A stretch of DNA of 64,000 nt, from positions 411,659-475,658 of the forward strand of contig NC_015057.1 of assembly GCF_000178975.2 (NCBI RefSeq). Direction: 5' to 3'. Positions within the stretch are counted from its first letter, which is position 1, and every line of letters begins with the position of its first letter. Source of the stretch: Granulicella tundricola MP5ACTX9 (GTDB lineage Bacteria; Acidobacteriota; Terriglobia; Terriglobales; Acidobacteriaceae). The notes beneath the pieces are model-generated. The model was not told where the DNA came from and searched no databases. It worked only from the letters and a program-made list of their open reading frames with translations. This document shows, one piece after another, positions 19,701 through 29,351 of this stretch. Made by a program: the position numbers and the translations under genes.

Positions 19701-20733
19701 CGAAGAGCTTGTCCTTGATGATGGGGCCGGAGAGGGTACCGCCTGCAATGTAGCGATGGAGCTCTGGGTTTTTATCGGACTCCGGGACGCCGGTGTCCTT
19801 TTTGAAGAAGAACGGCGCCGCGTTCATGAAGTTGGTGCCTCGATGGCCGAAGAGCGAGCCATGGAGGCCGTTGCCTCCTGAGCGGGTGCTGAGATCGATG
19901 TGGGCACCGGCGGCCGAGCCTTGCTGGGCGTCGTACATGGAGGCGTTGACGCGGACCTCTTCAATGAACTCCGGGGGCGGAGTGGGGATGGAGTTGCCGA
20001 TGGCGAGATAGACGGAGGACGCGCTCTGGATCACGCCGCCTGCACCGCCGATGCCCTCCCCGGTATTGTTGACGACACGGGACGAGCCGACCTGGGAGGT
20101 GCTCTTGCCGTTAAAGAGATTGCTGCCGTCGACGCCGTTGAGCTGGAAGGAGTTGCTGGTATCGCGCTGTCCGTTTGCCCAGATGGGCGCGTTGCCGAGG
20201 CCGGAGTTGGAACCGGTGCCGCCGGGCAGTTCAGCGTTGACGCCGGGGGAGAGGATGGCGAGACCGGTGAAGCTGCCGGTGGAGAGCGGAACGGCTTCAA
20301 GTTGGGCGTGCTCCAGGATGTAGCCGTTGGTGGTATCCGCGGTGTTGAGCAGCGGGGTGGCTTCCACAGTGACCGAGTTGGAGACACTTCCCAGGGCGAG
20401 TTGCGCGGGAAGAGTAACCGTGCGATCGGCCTGCACGCGAATTCCCGGGAAACGTCCGGTATTGAAGCCATCTCGTTGAAAGCTTAGGGTATAGGAACCG
20501 ATGGGCAGGTTGACGAAGGAATAAGCGCCGGTTGAATTGGAAATAACGGTGCGGGTGAGCTGGGTAGCTTCGTCGACGGCGGTGACGGTGACTCCGGGGA
20601 TGAGGCTTCCGCTGGAATCGGCTACAGAGCCGTTGATGGCTCCGAGCGTCTGCTGGGCAGCGACGGGCAGCGAAAGAGTCAGCGCGACGGCCAATGAAAC
20701 GACGGTGATGGGGCGCCGGTCGAAGCTCACCAT
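16798..20733 (-). CDS. TonB-dependent receptor, Oar-like (second copy)
   Basis: About 1311 residues from the preferred start MVSFDRRPITVVSLAVALTL at 20733. GGAG lies seven bases before it, and the upstream ATG at 20820 would add 29 residues before the signal peptide. The signal peptide ends PVAAQQ. A carboxypeptidase-regulatory-like domain follows (GAINGSVADSSGSLIPGVTV), then a plug region with FQLNGVDGSNLFNGKS, then a long barrel ending MALHFLF with a terminal aromatic. It is larger than the first receptor and has no SusD-like partner. The nearest genes are an IS30 fossil and a broken FecR-like gene, so its substrate cannot be inferred. Confidence 0.9.
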   Translation of the reverse strand: MVSFDRRPITVVSLAVALTLSLPVAAQQTLGAINGSVADSSGSLIPGVTVTAVDEATQLTRTVISNSTGAYSFVNLPIGSYTLSFQRDGFNTGRFPGIRVQADRTVTLPAQLALGSVSNSVTVEATPLLNTADTTNGYILEHAQLEAVPLSTGSFTGLAILSPGVNAELPGGTGSNSGLGNAPIWANGQRDTSNSFQLNGVDGSNLFNGKSTSQVGSSRVVNNTGEGIGGAGGVIQSASSVYLAIGNSIPTPPPEFIEEVRVNASMYDAQQGSAAGAHIDLSTRSGGNGLHGSLFGHRGTNFMNAAPFFFKKDTGVPESDKNPELHRYIAGGTLSGPIIKDKLFGFVGYQHLHVSDQETGDTEAAVPIGLSDTNRTPAGLAALTNNSFAGPIAENGISVTAGDWSSNPVGLGVFQAKNPDGSWLIPNDNGHHPSFFSPYNSFQTGTSTFIADMLAASVDWNASPKDLLALKYFYQHDPNSAPFAISNVRGFTEHMDIGSQVFSINNVQTLTSNLSVTETLGFLREKAYSTNDQPFAPGQAGTPAAAMNPAFGSTFPGLTIVDTLGSATPDGLGAQTLNIGPAASSQSSYTGVFQNRIQPSASAILTKGRHAITFGGSFSYTQLNVRDERTGKGAVATPDLATFAKNWITPYSTNGFVATTYLQGDANRYYRANQTGLYVSDKFQVLPNLTLTAGLRYDWNGGLTEKNGRIFNFDPTAYSYSDSADTISNSGIIIAGNNANGTHGISNTTLTGRQWGIAPRLGFAWQPSFADHKVVLRGGTGMYYDRGELYTYLSPGYAAGEISGGPFGISQTPPFVTEQHCAYSSSPYGNTSFLYDFYIPICGAGTPYGPDTSAYSLATPWGSTRGPGPSNPSAADITKSLPNAAAIIAGAQPFTLGAYNPANKLPYSINFTLNLQWQPRNDLLVEIGYVGNLGRHQVIPLPFNQAKIATLASPTHAAGVNKQSFSYGYTVLDPNTFPPICVNDPTEVNCQYGQMQQNYEGGNVDLRVPYTGLSSESETYTAAGISAYHALQAHLEKRLSHGIQAGVSYTYSHTTDEQSALGLFYNGNDPNNLRSGYGSADFDRKHVLNFTYSYTLPKFYGDGTLLGKLANSWSINGIAIIQSGQPYSIIDYSGAVGSLYYSTFDGITNPIVPLAPGCTAKTALTGNNGAFYNENTGTGAALKPSCFTIPLIAQGSQGVPIGDAFETGFTSGQRNIFRQTYQKRTDASLVKVLPIHDRYTLRYTFDVFNLTNTSSFDIPTDNVSQNEGYNNAPEYSTDPYSLYTKTPGGLGITKHTIGAPRQIQMALHFLF

Positions 20734-21142
20734 GGGATTCTCCAAAAGACCAGGTCCAGGCCATATAGGCCGGGTTTGAGGCGAGGCAGGGCATATCCGT
20801 TTCAGGCCGGATAAGGCCAAAAAGCGGAGGTGTTCCGAACGTTCACGGAAGAGCCAGGGATTAAATTATGTGATGACCAGAAGCTATCAAGGACCCAGGA
20901 TTAGCGCAAGAGAATCTTGGCGTATGGGAGTGACCTTATCGCTTGATTCCCAGGCGAATCCGCATGCCGATAATCCTCCTTGAACCTGCCAACACAATCG
21001 CCTACCTTCTGGGTGGAGATCAAGCGGCGGACCATCTCATTGACGGGGTTATCCAGCAACATCGTGTCCTCGCGACTTTCCCGTTAGGTACTGTCCGCCT
21101 AATGCGGATAAAAGGAATCTATATGCGATGCTTTGATCCTCG
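20734..21142. other. About 400 bases of intergenic sequence, no gene seen
   Basis: Holds the leader of the receptor gene at its left end and the 3' side of the broken FecR-like gene at its right end. One short plus-strand frame exists (20943-21146), but it lacks a binding site and any recognisable motif. No hairpin with a T-run was found. Confidence 0.35.
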
Positions 21143-23018
21143 TTAGTGATGACCGCCACCGCCATGCGAGACCCCACCTCCGCCCCCATCGCCAGAGAAG
21201 CCTCCGCCGCCTGAATGTGAGGTGCCTGAGGATCCCCCTCCACCGGAATAAGAAGCTCCCGATGCGCTACCGCCTGACCATCCGCTGCTGGATCTGCCTG
21301 CGTCGCCTCGGAAGCCGCCGCCAGTTGATGTATTCCCGTAAAAGCCACCGCCGGACGTGCGGCCTGTAAATCCGCGCGAGTTGCCTGCAAAGGGTGCGTT
21401 TACCATCGTCGCTTTTCCTCCCTGCACCACCTCGTGATTGAGTGAGAAGCCCTGCGAACGGTGGTCAAAGGTAAGGCGCATCGGTGTGCGTTCCGGAGAA
21501 TGACCCAACGCCGACCCCGAACGTGGAGTAGAAGATGCCATCATCATGCACGCCTCAGCGTGAGGGGCTTCGACACGTGGCAGTGCGGTGAAATGCGGGC
21601 GTTCGAAATCCTTGGGCGGACTGCCGGGAACGCTTAAGACTTTTGTGAGTTGTATCCGACGCGCGTTACAGAGCCATTCTTCCAACCCTTCGTCTCGTAC
21701 AAACCGTGTTTCAAATTGATTGGCGGCTTGCCCGCAATATCCTTCGGATGCAGCGGCACATAGCCGGTCTTTCCGCCGTTCTTCACCCATCGCACCGGGC
21801 AGCGATGATGCCGCTTTTCGCCCGCAACCCGCACATAGTGATTTTCGTGATTGATCCACCAGCCCGAGTGGCAGACCGCCCAGTTGTAAGGCCAGCCGAT
21901 AATCTCACTGCCCACTAAGCGGACATGCTGCGTGAGCGGGTCTGAGTCATAACCAGTAACGCGTGGTGTACGGGCTGCATGGGAAGAAGTCATCCTCGTC
22001 CTCGAAGGGAAGCGGATCGTCGTAACCGCTAAATGCTGCCTGCGACTCTATTTGCGCGAATGCAGACAGCTCATGTGAAGAGCAGGCTTCGAAGGAAGTC
22101 GTTTGAAAATGCGATCCCTCCGAACGCGAGGACTGCGCGGACACTACAGGCTGCGTCGGGGCCACCGGCTTCGTTTGCGGATTCCATCCCATTGCCGGTT
22201 CCCAACAGGTGCCATAAGAAGCGCACGGAAAGAACGTGCCGCCACCTTCCATTTCCGCAAGTCCCGGCACTGGTTGCGTCAGGCCAGCCTCATGCATCTC
22301 CTTATCGATCAACGCGGTGCGTTCGGCATAACGCTGTGCAACCCAGGTATCCCACGCCTGGGAGGCAGCCGCGTCAATTGGCGGCTGGAAATCAGCCATG
22401 CGGCCACTATGCAGCACGAAGACCTGGCCAGCCGCGAGATGTTTGCTCCCCCCTGTCGAGCTTCCGAGGGTGATCGCATCCACCGGCGTCACCACAATGC
22501 CGTCCACGTAGCTATCCAATCGCATTGTTCACTTCTTCGGATACGTCAGACGTATCAGATCGTTTGGCGTGGAGACCTGAAAATCTCTGCTGGGAAAGAG
22601 AGTCTTCACATGCAGAGTCAAGCTCCCACTCAGCAGCTTCAACACGCTATGCGGAGCGCTGTCAGTAGGCGTCAGCGTATCGAACATCAATACTGCGTTA
22701 GGCGCTAGGTACGCAGTCGAGTTGACTTCGAACTCGATCTCCGCACGGCCATCGCCGGTGACCAGGTTGAAGCCGCTCTCTACCGCACATCGATTGCGGC
22801 CTTTTCCCATGTTGAGCCTGTGGCCTTCTCAGCTGCCTCACACGAGCGAGGCGCACATCACCGGAGACAAAGCTCAACCGCACGATCTCTGGATAGCTAG
22901 CCGGTGCAGACGGCTTTCTAGCACCTGCCGAAGCGTATGCGCCTGCTGTCGTAATTATGAGGAGCAAGATGAGGTGAAGTGCCGCGACCGACGACCGGCG
23001 TAACTCCATGACGCGCAT
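21143..23018 (-). pseudogene. FecR/DUF6600-like secreted protein, broken by frameshifts and a stop
   Basis: Reading leftwards, the pieces form one ancestral protein: signal peptide and start (MRVMELRRSSVAALHLILLL at 23018); FecR-type segment (LVTGDGRAEIEFEVNSTAYL); in-frame TGA after TYPKK near 22526; MRLDSYVDGIVVTPVDAI on the same frame; an acidic segment (PFEDEDDFFPCSPYTTRY); a frameshift near 21960; WPYNWAVCHSGWWINHENHY and RHHRCPVRWVKNGG; another shift near 21640; then PPKDFERPHFTALPRVEAPH and a Gly/Ser-rich tail ending GGGGHH. The first break is near 22800. At least three frameshifts and one nonsense codon make it a pseudogene. Intact relatives are common secreted acidobacterial proteins of unknown role. 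Confidence 0.85.
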
Positions 23019-23319
23019 GGTGAGCCTAGACTGGCCTGCACAACCGCCCGGAAACAGAGTGCGCCAGAGACTTACTCTGCAGCTGCTGTGTCATGCAGTC
23101 CTGTAAATTGACGTCTCCAGCTTACACCTGATTGCGGAGGATGCGATCCGGAGTCCAGATGCCTGCCACACGCTGCATCGTTGTACGGTGCATATGAGTC
23201 CTGACAGATCGGCATGTTGGGGAGTGGCCCCGCGATCAGGGCTCCAATCGAGCCTGTAAACGACGTATCCGGCAGGTTGGGCTCGCAAGCCGAAACTGCC
23301 AGACCCATCGAAAGACTTG
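23019..23319. other. About 300 bases between the broken FecR-like gene and the HU gene
   Basis: A minus-strand frame at 23072-23308 starts MGLAVSACEPNLPDTSFTG and could be a short lipoprotein-like or eroded product, but I see no ribosome binding site or family match. Nothing else is supported here. Confidence 0.3.
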
Positions 23320-23697
23320 CTACTTTGTTGGGGCGATCAGATCCTTGGCAGCTTTTGCTACGCGGAACTTGACCGCAGTCTTTGCTTTAATCTTGATTGT
23401 CTCTCCCGTTTGCGGGTTGCGGCCGAGACGTGCTGCACGCTGAGCTTTCACCAGCTTCCCAAGCCCAGGGATGGTGAATTCACCGTTCTTCTTCGTCTCC
23501 TGGATCGCGGTAGCCGCCAGCAGGTCAAAGAACTCTGCTGTTTGCTTCTTCGAAAGCTCCATCTTCTCCGATACGAGTAGAACCAACGCCGCCTTCGTCA
23601 TTGTTTTGCTGGTCGACGTCTTCTTTGCTGCGCTGGTGCTTGTCTTCTTGGCCGCCGGGATAGCCGTCGTCTTTGCCGCTGTTTTCTTCGTTGCCAT
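23320..23697 (-). CDS. HU-family DNA-binding protein with lysine-rich N-terminal tail
   Basis: 125 residues. The HU/IHF fold occupies about 33-122: MTKAALVLLVSEKMELSKKQ, then FTIPGLGKLVKAQRAARLGR and NPQTGETIKIKAKTAVKFR. The last of these is the DNA-grasping arm with its Asn-Pro tip. HU proteins are normally about 90 residues; the extra 32 at the N-terminus are Lys/Ala/Thr/Ser-rich (KKTAAKTT, AAKKTSTS twice). AGAGGA lies just before the ATG. It probably compacts or bends chromosomal DNA, with the tail adding non-specific contacts. The gene just upstream encodes a second lysine-rich protein. Confidence 0.92.
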   Translation of the reverse strand: MATKKTAAKTTAIPAAKKTSTSAAKKTSTSKTMTKAALVLLVSEKMELSKKQTAEFFDLLAATAIQETKKNGEFTIPGLGKLVKAQRAARLGRNPQTGETIKIKAKTAVKFRVAKAAKDLIAPTK

Positions 23698-23726
23698 GGA
23701 TTCCTCTTTGGTGATGCCTGAATCAG

Positions 23727-23972
23727 TTAGGCGACTTTCGCCGTTGTCTTCTTGACTGTCTTCTTTGTTGGAGCTTTCTTTGCAGTCACTTTCTTTGCTG
23801 CCGACTTCTTGGTGGGAGCAGAAACAATGTCCTTTGGAAGTGAAATAAAAGCCATGACTGATGCGCCGAGTTCGCGGGTCTCCACGTTCGTAAGCATGCT
23901 TGGCGACTTCAGGGCTTTTGCGGCGAGCTTCTTAATCTTAGGTGATGTGATTGCTGCAGGTGCTTTAGACAT
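23727..23972 (-). CDS. Small lysine-rich, histone H1-like tail protein
   Basis: 81 residues. The N-terminal 50 (MSKAPAAITSPKIKKLAAKA, then SMLTNVETRELGASVMAFIS) are mixed and probably helical. The last 30 are a KK/A/T repeat (TKKSAAKKVTAKKAPTKKTV) like histone H1 or bacterial Hc1-type tails. It lies 29 bases upstream of the HU gene on the same strand, so the two are probably co-transcribed. Both share Lys/Ala/Thr tails but at opposite ends. A nucleoid role is inferred from composition; I know no named family for the N-terminal part. Confidence 0.7.
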   Translation of the reverse strand: MSKAPAAITSPKIKKLAAKALKSPSMLTNVETRELGASVMAFISLPKDIVSAPTKKSAAKKVTAKKAPTKKTVKKTTAKVA

Positions 23973-24125
23973 TGCTTCATTCTACGTACAAAGGTCTGCG
24001 ACTGGCGGAATTTTGCGACACGGAACTTTCCGCCAGGTGCGGAACTTGCCGATACCTTTAGGGGTCTCACGGGTCGAAACAGCACGAATCCATTGCTCCA
24101 TCTGCTCATGGCCTACGAGGCCAGG

Positions 24126-24645
24126 ATGCACTTCCGCTAAGAGGAAGCCCGCTGATGCCGCTCGTCGGGCGGTCGCGATGAAGTCGTCTACGATCTTATC
24201 CATTCCAGAACGGTCAAGTCTGGTCGGCACAGGGTATGCATCGGAGAATGGATCTGAACTCGGGCCAACCATCTGCCATCCACCGTCAGCGGCGGATATT
24301 GCCTGCAGCGGAGTCTCCCAGGGCTTCGCCATACTCGCTTTGCGGCCCGCATGAGCCAGTTGGATACCGGGTACGCAGCCCTGACCCATTAACAAATGCA
24401 GTCAGCCGGGCCAAGGAATGATATGTGCAGCGGACCACGCCAAGGTCGCCAAGTGTTGTACGACCCTCCGGGCTAACCGCAGCCGCTTTAGTGAAAACTA
24501 TGCCCGCACCGCCGACGGCACGACCTCCTAAATGAACGAACTGCCAGTCATTCGAGAACCCGTCCGTGTAGCTGTACTGCCATATCGGAGAAACAGCAAT
24601 GCGATTTGGGAAAGTAACGGAACGCTGAGTAAGAGCTGAAAACAG
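24126..24645 (-). pseudogene. Old Yellow Enzyme (NADH:flavin oxidoreductase) fragment
   Basis: The first piece reads RSVTFPNRIAVSPIWQYSYT and DWQFVHLGGRAVGGAGIVFT, the N-terminal barrel strands of YqjM-type enzymes. A frameshift near 24390 leads to [20 protein letters not shown], the diagnostic HAGRK segment, and then to [10 protein letters not shown], where similarity ends. Beyond that the frame stays open but is unlike the family (the expected HAAHGYL motif is missing). The C-terminal half of the barrel is lost, so no active enzyme is expected. Confidence 0.85.
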
Positions 24646-24794
24646 GTGATCGACCGCTATAACGCAATTTGGATGTTTACGACGCAGCAAGGTTCTGGAA
24701 AGATTGGCGACCATGAGAGGCATGTACCCAACCGCAATGGCCATTGAGCTTCAGTAATCAGGCGCCACTGGCTGCATCGCTCATTCCGACCGAA

Positions 24795-25031
24795 TCATTT
24801 TAGGAGCGCATCGCCATCCCAATCCTGGAACTGGAAGAACCTTTTACCTGGGGTGTTTGAGCGGAGATTAGCCTCAAGAGCTTCATCAAGACTCAGGACC
24901 TCTGGAAAACGGAAGGCCGCGAGTTGAGTCCACCCTACTTGGGTTGGCTCAATACCGAGCTTCCTCTGTACGGCAACACTATCAACCTGGAAGTCGAAAT
25001 GCATACCTAGGTAGTAGGTTGACGTCCACAC
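24795..25031 (-). CDS. Small unrecognised protein or C-terminal fragment
   Basis: 78 residues, MWTSTYYLGMHFDFQVDSVA through FFQFQDWDGDALLK. The text looks like genuine protein (balanced, with VLSLDEALEANLRSN), but there is no clear ribosome binding site and it starts abruptly. It is flanked by an Old Yellow Enzyme fossil and IS110 debris, so I suspect the tail of a truncated enzyme and not a complete gene. Confidence 0.3.
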   Translation of the reverse strand: MWTSTYYLGMHFDFQVDSVAVQRKLGIEPTQVGWTQLAAFRFPEVLSLDEALEANLRSNTPGKRFFQFQDWDGDALLK

Positions 25032-25399
25032 TTTTCTATCATTCGAAATGACTACCCGCTCGCGGTGGAGCAGAGAACCGGAATCACGCTTGCGCGTGTT
25101 GCAGAGATCGTGACCGCACTGTGTCCAGAGTAGCTTTTGAGCGAAACTTCTCGAATGTTTGGTCCGCCGTCTGACTGCAAGGGAAAGGTGATTGGATGAA
25201 GAAAGTCTGCGTCAATGTATCGAGCCTGTTTGTGGAGTTTGTCGCCTAGCCATGATGAGATACGCCGCGTACCTGTCCTTCACAACGCCACGACCGTATA
25301 AAGGTCATATGAGAAACAGGTTTCAGGTACGCCGTTGTGACTGTTCTTTCATCTTCACTCGCCCCATGCGGACCTTGGGGGATAACTCGTTGTCAGTCG

Positions 25400-25590
25400 T
25401 ACTTGAACTTGCTCAGGCAGCCATCGCGACGATCAATACGTTCTTCGGGGCCCTCGTCTCCAGCGCCGTCATCCATCCACCCGCAGCGATGCGGTGTCGC
25501 TTCGACCGCAGCACCACGGCCCCGAACTCCATGCACCAGGATCTTGCGCAGGTAGCAGTTGCCGCGCTTGCTGATCCCATATAGCACTAC
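25400..25590 (-). mobile_element. IS110-family transposase C-terminal remnant
   Basis: Encodes GISKRGNCYLRKILVHG, the hallmark C-terminal motif of IS110 transposases (Transposase_20, GI.KRGN.YLR..L..GA). A one-base shift leads to GGWMTALETRAPKNVLIVAM, the usual continuation. The DEDD catalytic N-terminal domain is missing. Text up to about 25690 may also derive from it, but I cannot align it. Confidence 0.8.
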
Positions 25591-26029
25591 GACGACGATC
25601 TAAAGCTCCCACCCAGGTCTGCTCTGGACAGCTAAGACGACTGAACAGTTCCCAACGGCGTACTCGAACCTGCTCCCGAAAATCGTCTTCCATGACCGTC
25701 TCGTTATCAGGTAGAGCACGCAGCGCAACTCATCATGACCAGGAGACTCGACCTTCCACCCAAGGCCGAATACACTTGCGCAGACCTGGCATTCGCCATT
25801 TGCGTGCAGCTACCTCCGCTCAAACCACTGTCCTATGCGAATGGAGACCTGACTATTTTTAAAGCAGTCTTGGTATCGTCACCATACTCCGCTTGGCCGA
25901 TGTCAGTATGGCGTTCTTCACCAATAGCGGAAGAACGATCTCGGAAACAGCCCCGCTTGTTTGTAGAGAGATACTGCCGACTACCTGCCTTCAGTCTTTA
26001 GAAACGAAGAAGTGCAGCATAGTTGACAA
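25591..26029. other. About 440 bases with no supported gene
   Basis: Both strands carry short frames only. One minus-strand frame between 26000 and 25860 looks protein-like but stops, and no motif is recognisable. This is probably further eroded accessory sequence upstream of the IS110 fragment. Confidence 0.3.
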
Positions 26030-26067
26030 CTTTAATGGCTGAGAGCGATCACTCTCAGCCATTAAAG
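26030..26067 (-). terminator. Perfect 16-bp inverted repeat, probable terminator of the split receptor
   Basis: Arms at 26030-26045 (CTTTAATGGCTGAGAG) and 26052-26067 are exact complements around a six-base loop. It lies 28 bases past the receptor stop codon. The T-run on the minus strand is weak, so it may work as a processing or stabilising hairpin instead. Confidence 0.65.
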
Positions 26068-26094
26068 CGATATTTGGAGTTCAGGTGCATTCGG

Positions 26095-29000
26095 CTAAAA
26101 AATAATTTTACCCGCAAGCTGAACGTTGAACGGCTCACCCGGTCCTATTCCGGGCGCACCGCCATTGTTGCGCGTGCTGGAGATCTGACCGAACGAAGAC
26201 GATGACAGCGTACCTGTACCTGGGTTCGCCAAGTTCACTCGATTAAAGATGTTGAACATCTCCGCCCGCAGTTGCAGGTTGACCCCTTCGCGGATATACG
26301 TGTTCTTGACCAGCGAGGCATCCACCGTCGCGAAGGCCGGTCCACGCAGCGTGTTACGTGCCGTGGTGCCGAAGGTGCCCTGCGGTGCGGCTGCAAAGGC
26401 GGTCGGCGTGATCCACTGCACGATCGGTGCCGCACCGGCGGTGGCCGATACGCGCTGACGAGAGAGGCCTGCGGATGGGTTGCTAACCTGGTTCGCACGA
26501 TCCTGGAACTCACCCGTGCCGCTGTTATCCGTGCTACCCAGCTTGGCCGAAAACGGTGTGCCGGTAAACGCGGAGATAAAGGTGTTTACTTGCCATCCAC
26601 GGCTCAGCAACTGCAAGTGGTCGGTAAACTTTGGCATCTCGTATACGACGTAACCATTGAAGGTGTGACGCACATCGAAGTCCGCGCTGCCATACTCTGC
26701 GTTGGGATTGGCGGAGTCCTGCGGAGCAAACCCGCGGGTACCGGAGACCACGTCCAGCGCATGACCGTAGGTGTAGGAGCCTTGCGCTGTCATGCCGTGA
26801 AAGTTGCTGGTACGCACCAGCACCTGCGCGGAGTTGTAGTTAGAAGTACCTTCGCTCTCGATCTGGTTGATCGCGGCGATTACCTTTGCATTGGTGACCT
26901 GTGTGTTGGTGTAGTAGGGACGCCGTGGCTGCAAAGCGGCGACCGTTGCTCCCGCTCCCGGATGAGCCTGGTTGATATCGACTAGGCGGAACAGGCGACG
27001 GCCCAGTGAGCCGACGTACCCGGCCTGCAGGATCGTGTTACGGCTCAACTGATACTCAGTGTTCAAGTTGAAGTTCTCAACGTACGCGGTGCGAAAGTTC
27101 GGGCTGATCGTCGAAAGCCCGATTGCGGCTGGAATCGCGCCGCCGCTGAAGGTATTCACCCCCGTCTGCCACTGAAACAGGTTCCGGCTGACGTTGATCA
27201 CCGGCGTTGCACCTGTAGGGTTGGCTTGTACGCCTGACGCTCCACCGTTGCCTGGACGGTTGTCAAAGAAGCCATTGAAATTCGGGACGTCGAAGTAGAT
27301 TCCGTACGTTCCGCGAACCACCATCTTCGGTGCCGCCTGGTAGGAGAATCCGAAGCGCGGAGCATAGTTGGTCAGGTTTTTCTTGTAGATCGTATCAAGG
27401 CCGTTTGAGTTAGCAAGCAGGCCATAGGCGTCGGTTCCCGCAGCACCGGGACGGAAGTCGGAAATGACCCCGTTGGACGTAAAGGGGCCGTTGTACGTGT
27501 AGCGCAGGCCTACGTTCAAAGTCAGCGTCGGAAGCACCGTGTACTGATCCTGCACAAATGCATCAAAGGCCTTCTGGTAGATACCGCGACGCAGCGTGCC
27601 CTGCGTGAAGCTGGAGGAAGCTACATAACCGGCGAGGTAGTCGGCCAACGCCTTCACGGTTGCTGGCGTGGTCGTATCCGCCGCATAGGAGGTTGCGCCA
27701 GCCGGCAACGCAACACTCGATGTAGCCGAACCTGTGAAGTTGAAACTGCCGCGCGTGTTGCGCTGGTACTGCAGATCCATGAAGTTTCGGCGGAACTCAC
27801 CGCCAAAGCGCACCTGATGCTTGCCGAAGGTGTACGTCGCCGTATCCGTCAAGTGGCCAGTGTAATCCTTGCGCCCGAGGGGCTGCGTCACGCCTATCTG
27901 GTCGATGCCGCTGATGGTGATTGTGGGCGCACCAAACAACGACGGCGAAGTTACGCCTGTATTCAGGCCCAGTGCTGGAATATTCTGGCTATGGTTCTCG
28001 TCATTGAAGGTCTGATTGAAGACTCCTACCCCGGCCAGCAGCTGGTTGGAGAGCCGATCCGTGATCGCCCAGTTGTGCACTGCCGTAAAGTTCTGCGTGA
28101 TATCCGGCGCCACTTGATAGTAGTCGAAGATATTCGTTCCCGCCGCCGCGAATTGTCGGCCGGTGCCGATGAAAGCTCGTGCGGAAAGCGTCTGCCGAGG
28201 TGTGATCGTCCAGTCGATCTTGCCGATCGCGTTATCGCTGTAGCCGCTCTGCGGACGCGGGTCGTAGTAGTTATTTGTCGTCGCCGGCCCGGACGCCTTA
28301 TTGCCTTGCGGCCATAGTGTGAGCACGCTCAGGGAAAGCGGATTAACCGGAATATTGTGCGCAGTCAGCAAGGTCGTTGCAGCCGCCACGTAGGCAGTCG
28401 TAGGCTCCGTCGCAAACGATGTGTTTTGGATCAGGTATTTCTGACGCTCATAGGTCGTAAAGAAGAACAGCTTGTCTTTGATAATTGGTCCGCCGATGGA
28501 ACCGCCGAACTGCTGATTGCGCAACGCAGACTTGCGCGTCGATGCTGCCAGGAAGGGTCCACGTGCCGCAAAAAACTCGTTGCGGTTGAAGTAGTAAGCA
28601 GTGCCGTGAATGTGATTGGTGCCAGATTGATGGCCAGCGAGATCAACCCGCCGCCGTTACGCCCAACCTCCGCGTTGCCTTGTGTCTGCACCGTGAACTG
28701 ATCAATTGCGTCGATCGGAATCGTCACGCCTGCAATGGACCCGACACCGCCTTGGTTAGCCGCCGCCGCGTTCTGCCAGATATCGTTATTGTCCGCACCG
28801 TCAATCTGCCAGTTGTTCTGATTGGTCCGTGTGCCGTTCATAGAGCCCGCGCCGTTATAGCCAGGAACGATCTTCACCAACTGCGTAAAGTCGCGGCCGT
28901 TCAGCGGGATATTTTGGACCGCCTTGTCATTCACAACAGAGTTGTTGGTGGAGGACACCGTATCAATCGTCACAGCCGCCGCATCCACGGTCACCTGCTC

Positions 29001-29351
29001 GTTGGACGAGGCCACCTTCATCTTGATCTCAAGCGAGTAGATCTGTCCTGGCTGCACGGAGATCTTGTCGATCTTCAACGTCGCAAAGCCACTCGACTCC
29101 ACCGTCACGCTATACATTCCCAGAGGCAAGTCCTGCAGGCTGTAGTCGCCGCTGCTGGAAGAGAAGGTCTCTCGCTTGGAACCTGTATCCGTGCCCGTCA
29201 GCGTGATCTTTGCGTTCGGAACTACGGATCCAGTGGCATCCTGTACCGCACCTGCAATACCACCTCGAAAGGTCTGTGCAGACATTGTGTGGGTCAGGGC
29301 CAAAGCTGAAAAAATCAGCCCATACTTCGCTTGTTTAATAAATGGGTTCAT
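26095..29351 (-). pseudogene. TonB-dependent receptor, Oar-like (third copy), split by one frameshift
   Basis: The N-terminal part starts at 29351 (MNPFIKQAKYGLIFSALALT), preceded by AGGAG, with a signal peptide, a carboxypeptidase-regulatory-like domain (GAVQDATGSVVPNAKITLTG) and a plug (NWQIDGADNNDIWQNAA). Near 28638 the frame shifts by one base: ISLAI should continue SGTNHIHGTAYYFNRNEFF, which is intact in the next frame. From there RNQQFGGSIGGPIIKDKLFF runs without interruption to the barrel end VQLAGKIIF at 26095. Only one base is wrong across about 1085 codons, so this is either a very young pseudogene or an assembly error. It lies beside the glycosidase genes. Confidence 0.85.

Noticed and set aside
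20943..21146. Possible small protein MIPRRIRMPIILLEPANTIA
   Set aside because: No ribosome binding site, no family match, and it overlaps the broken FecR-like gene's end.
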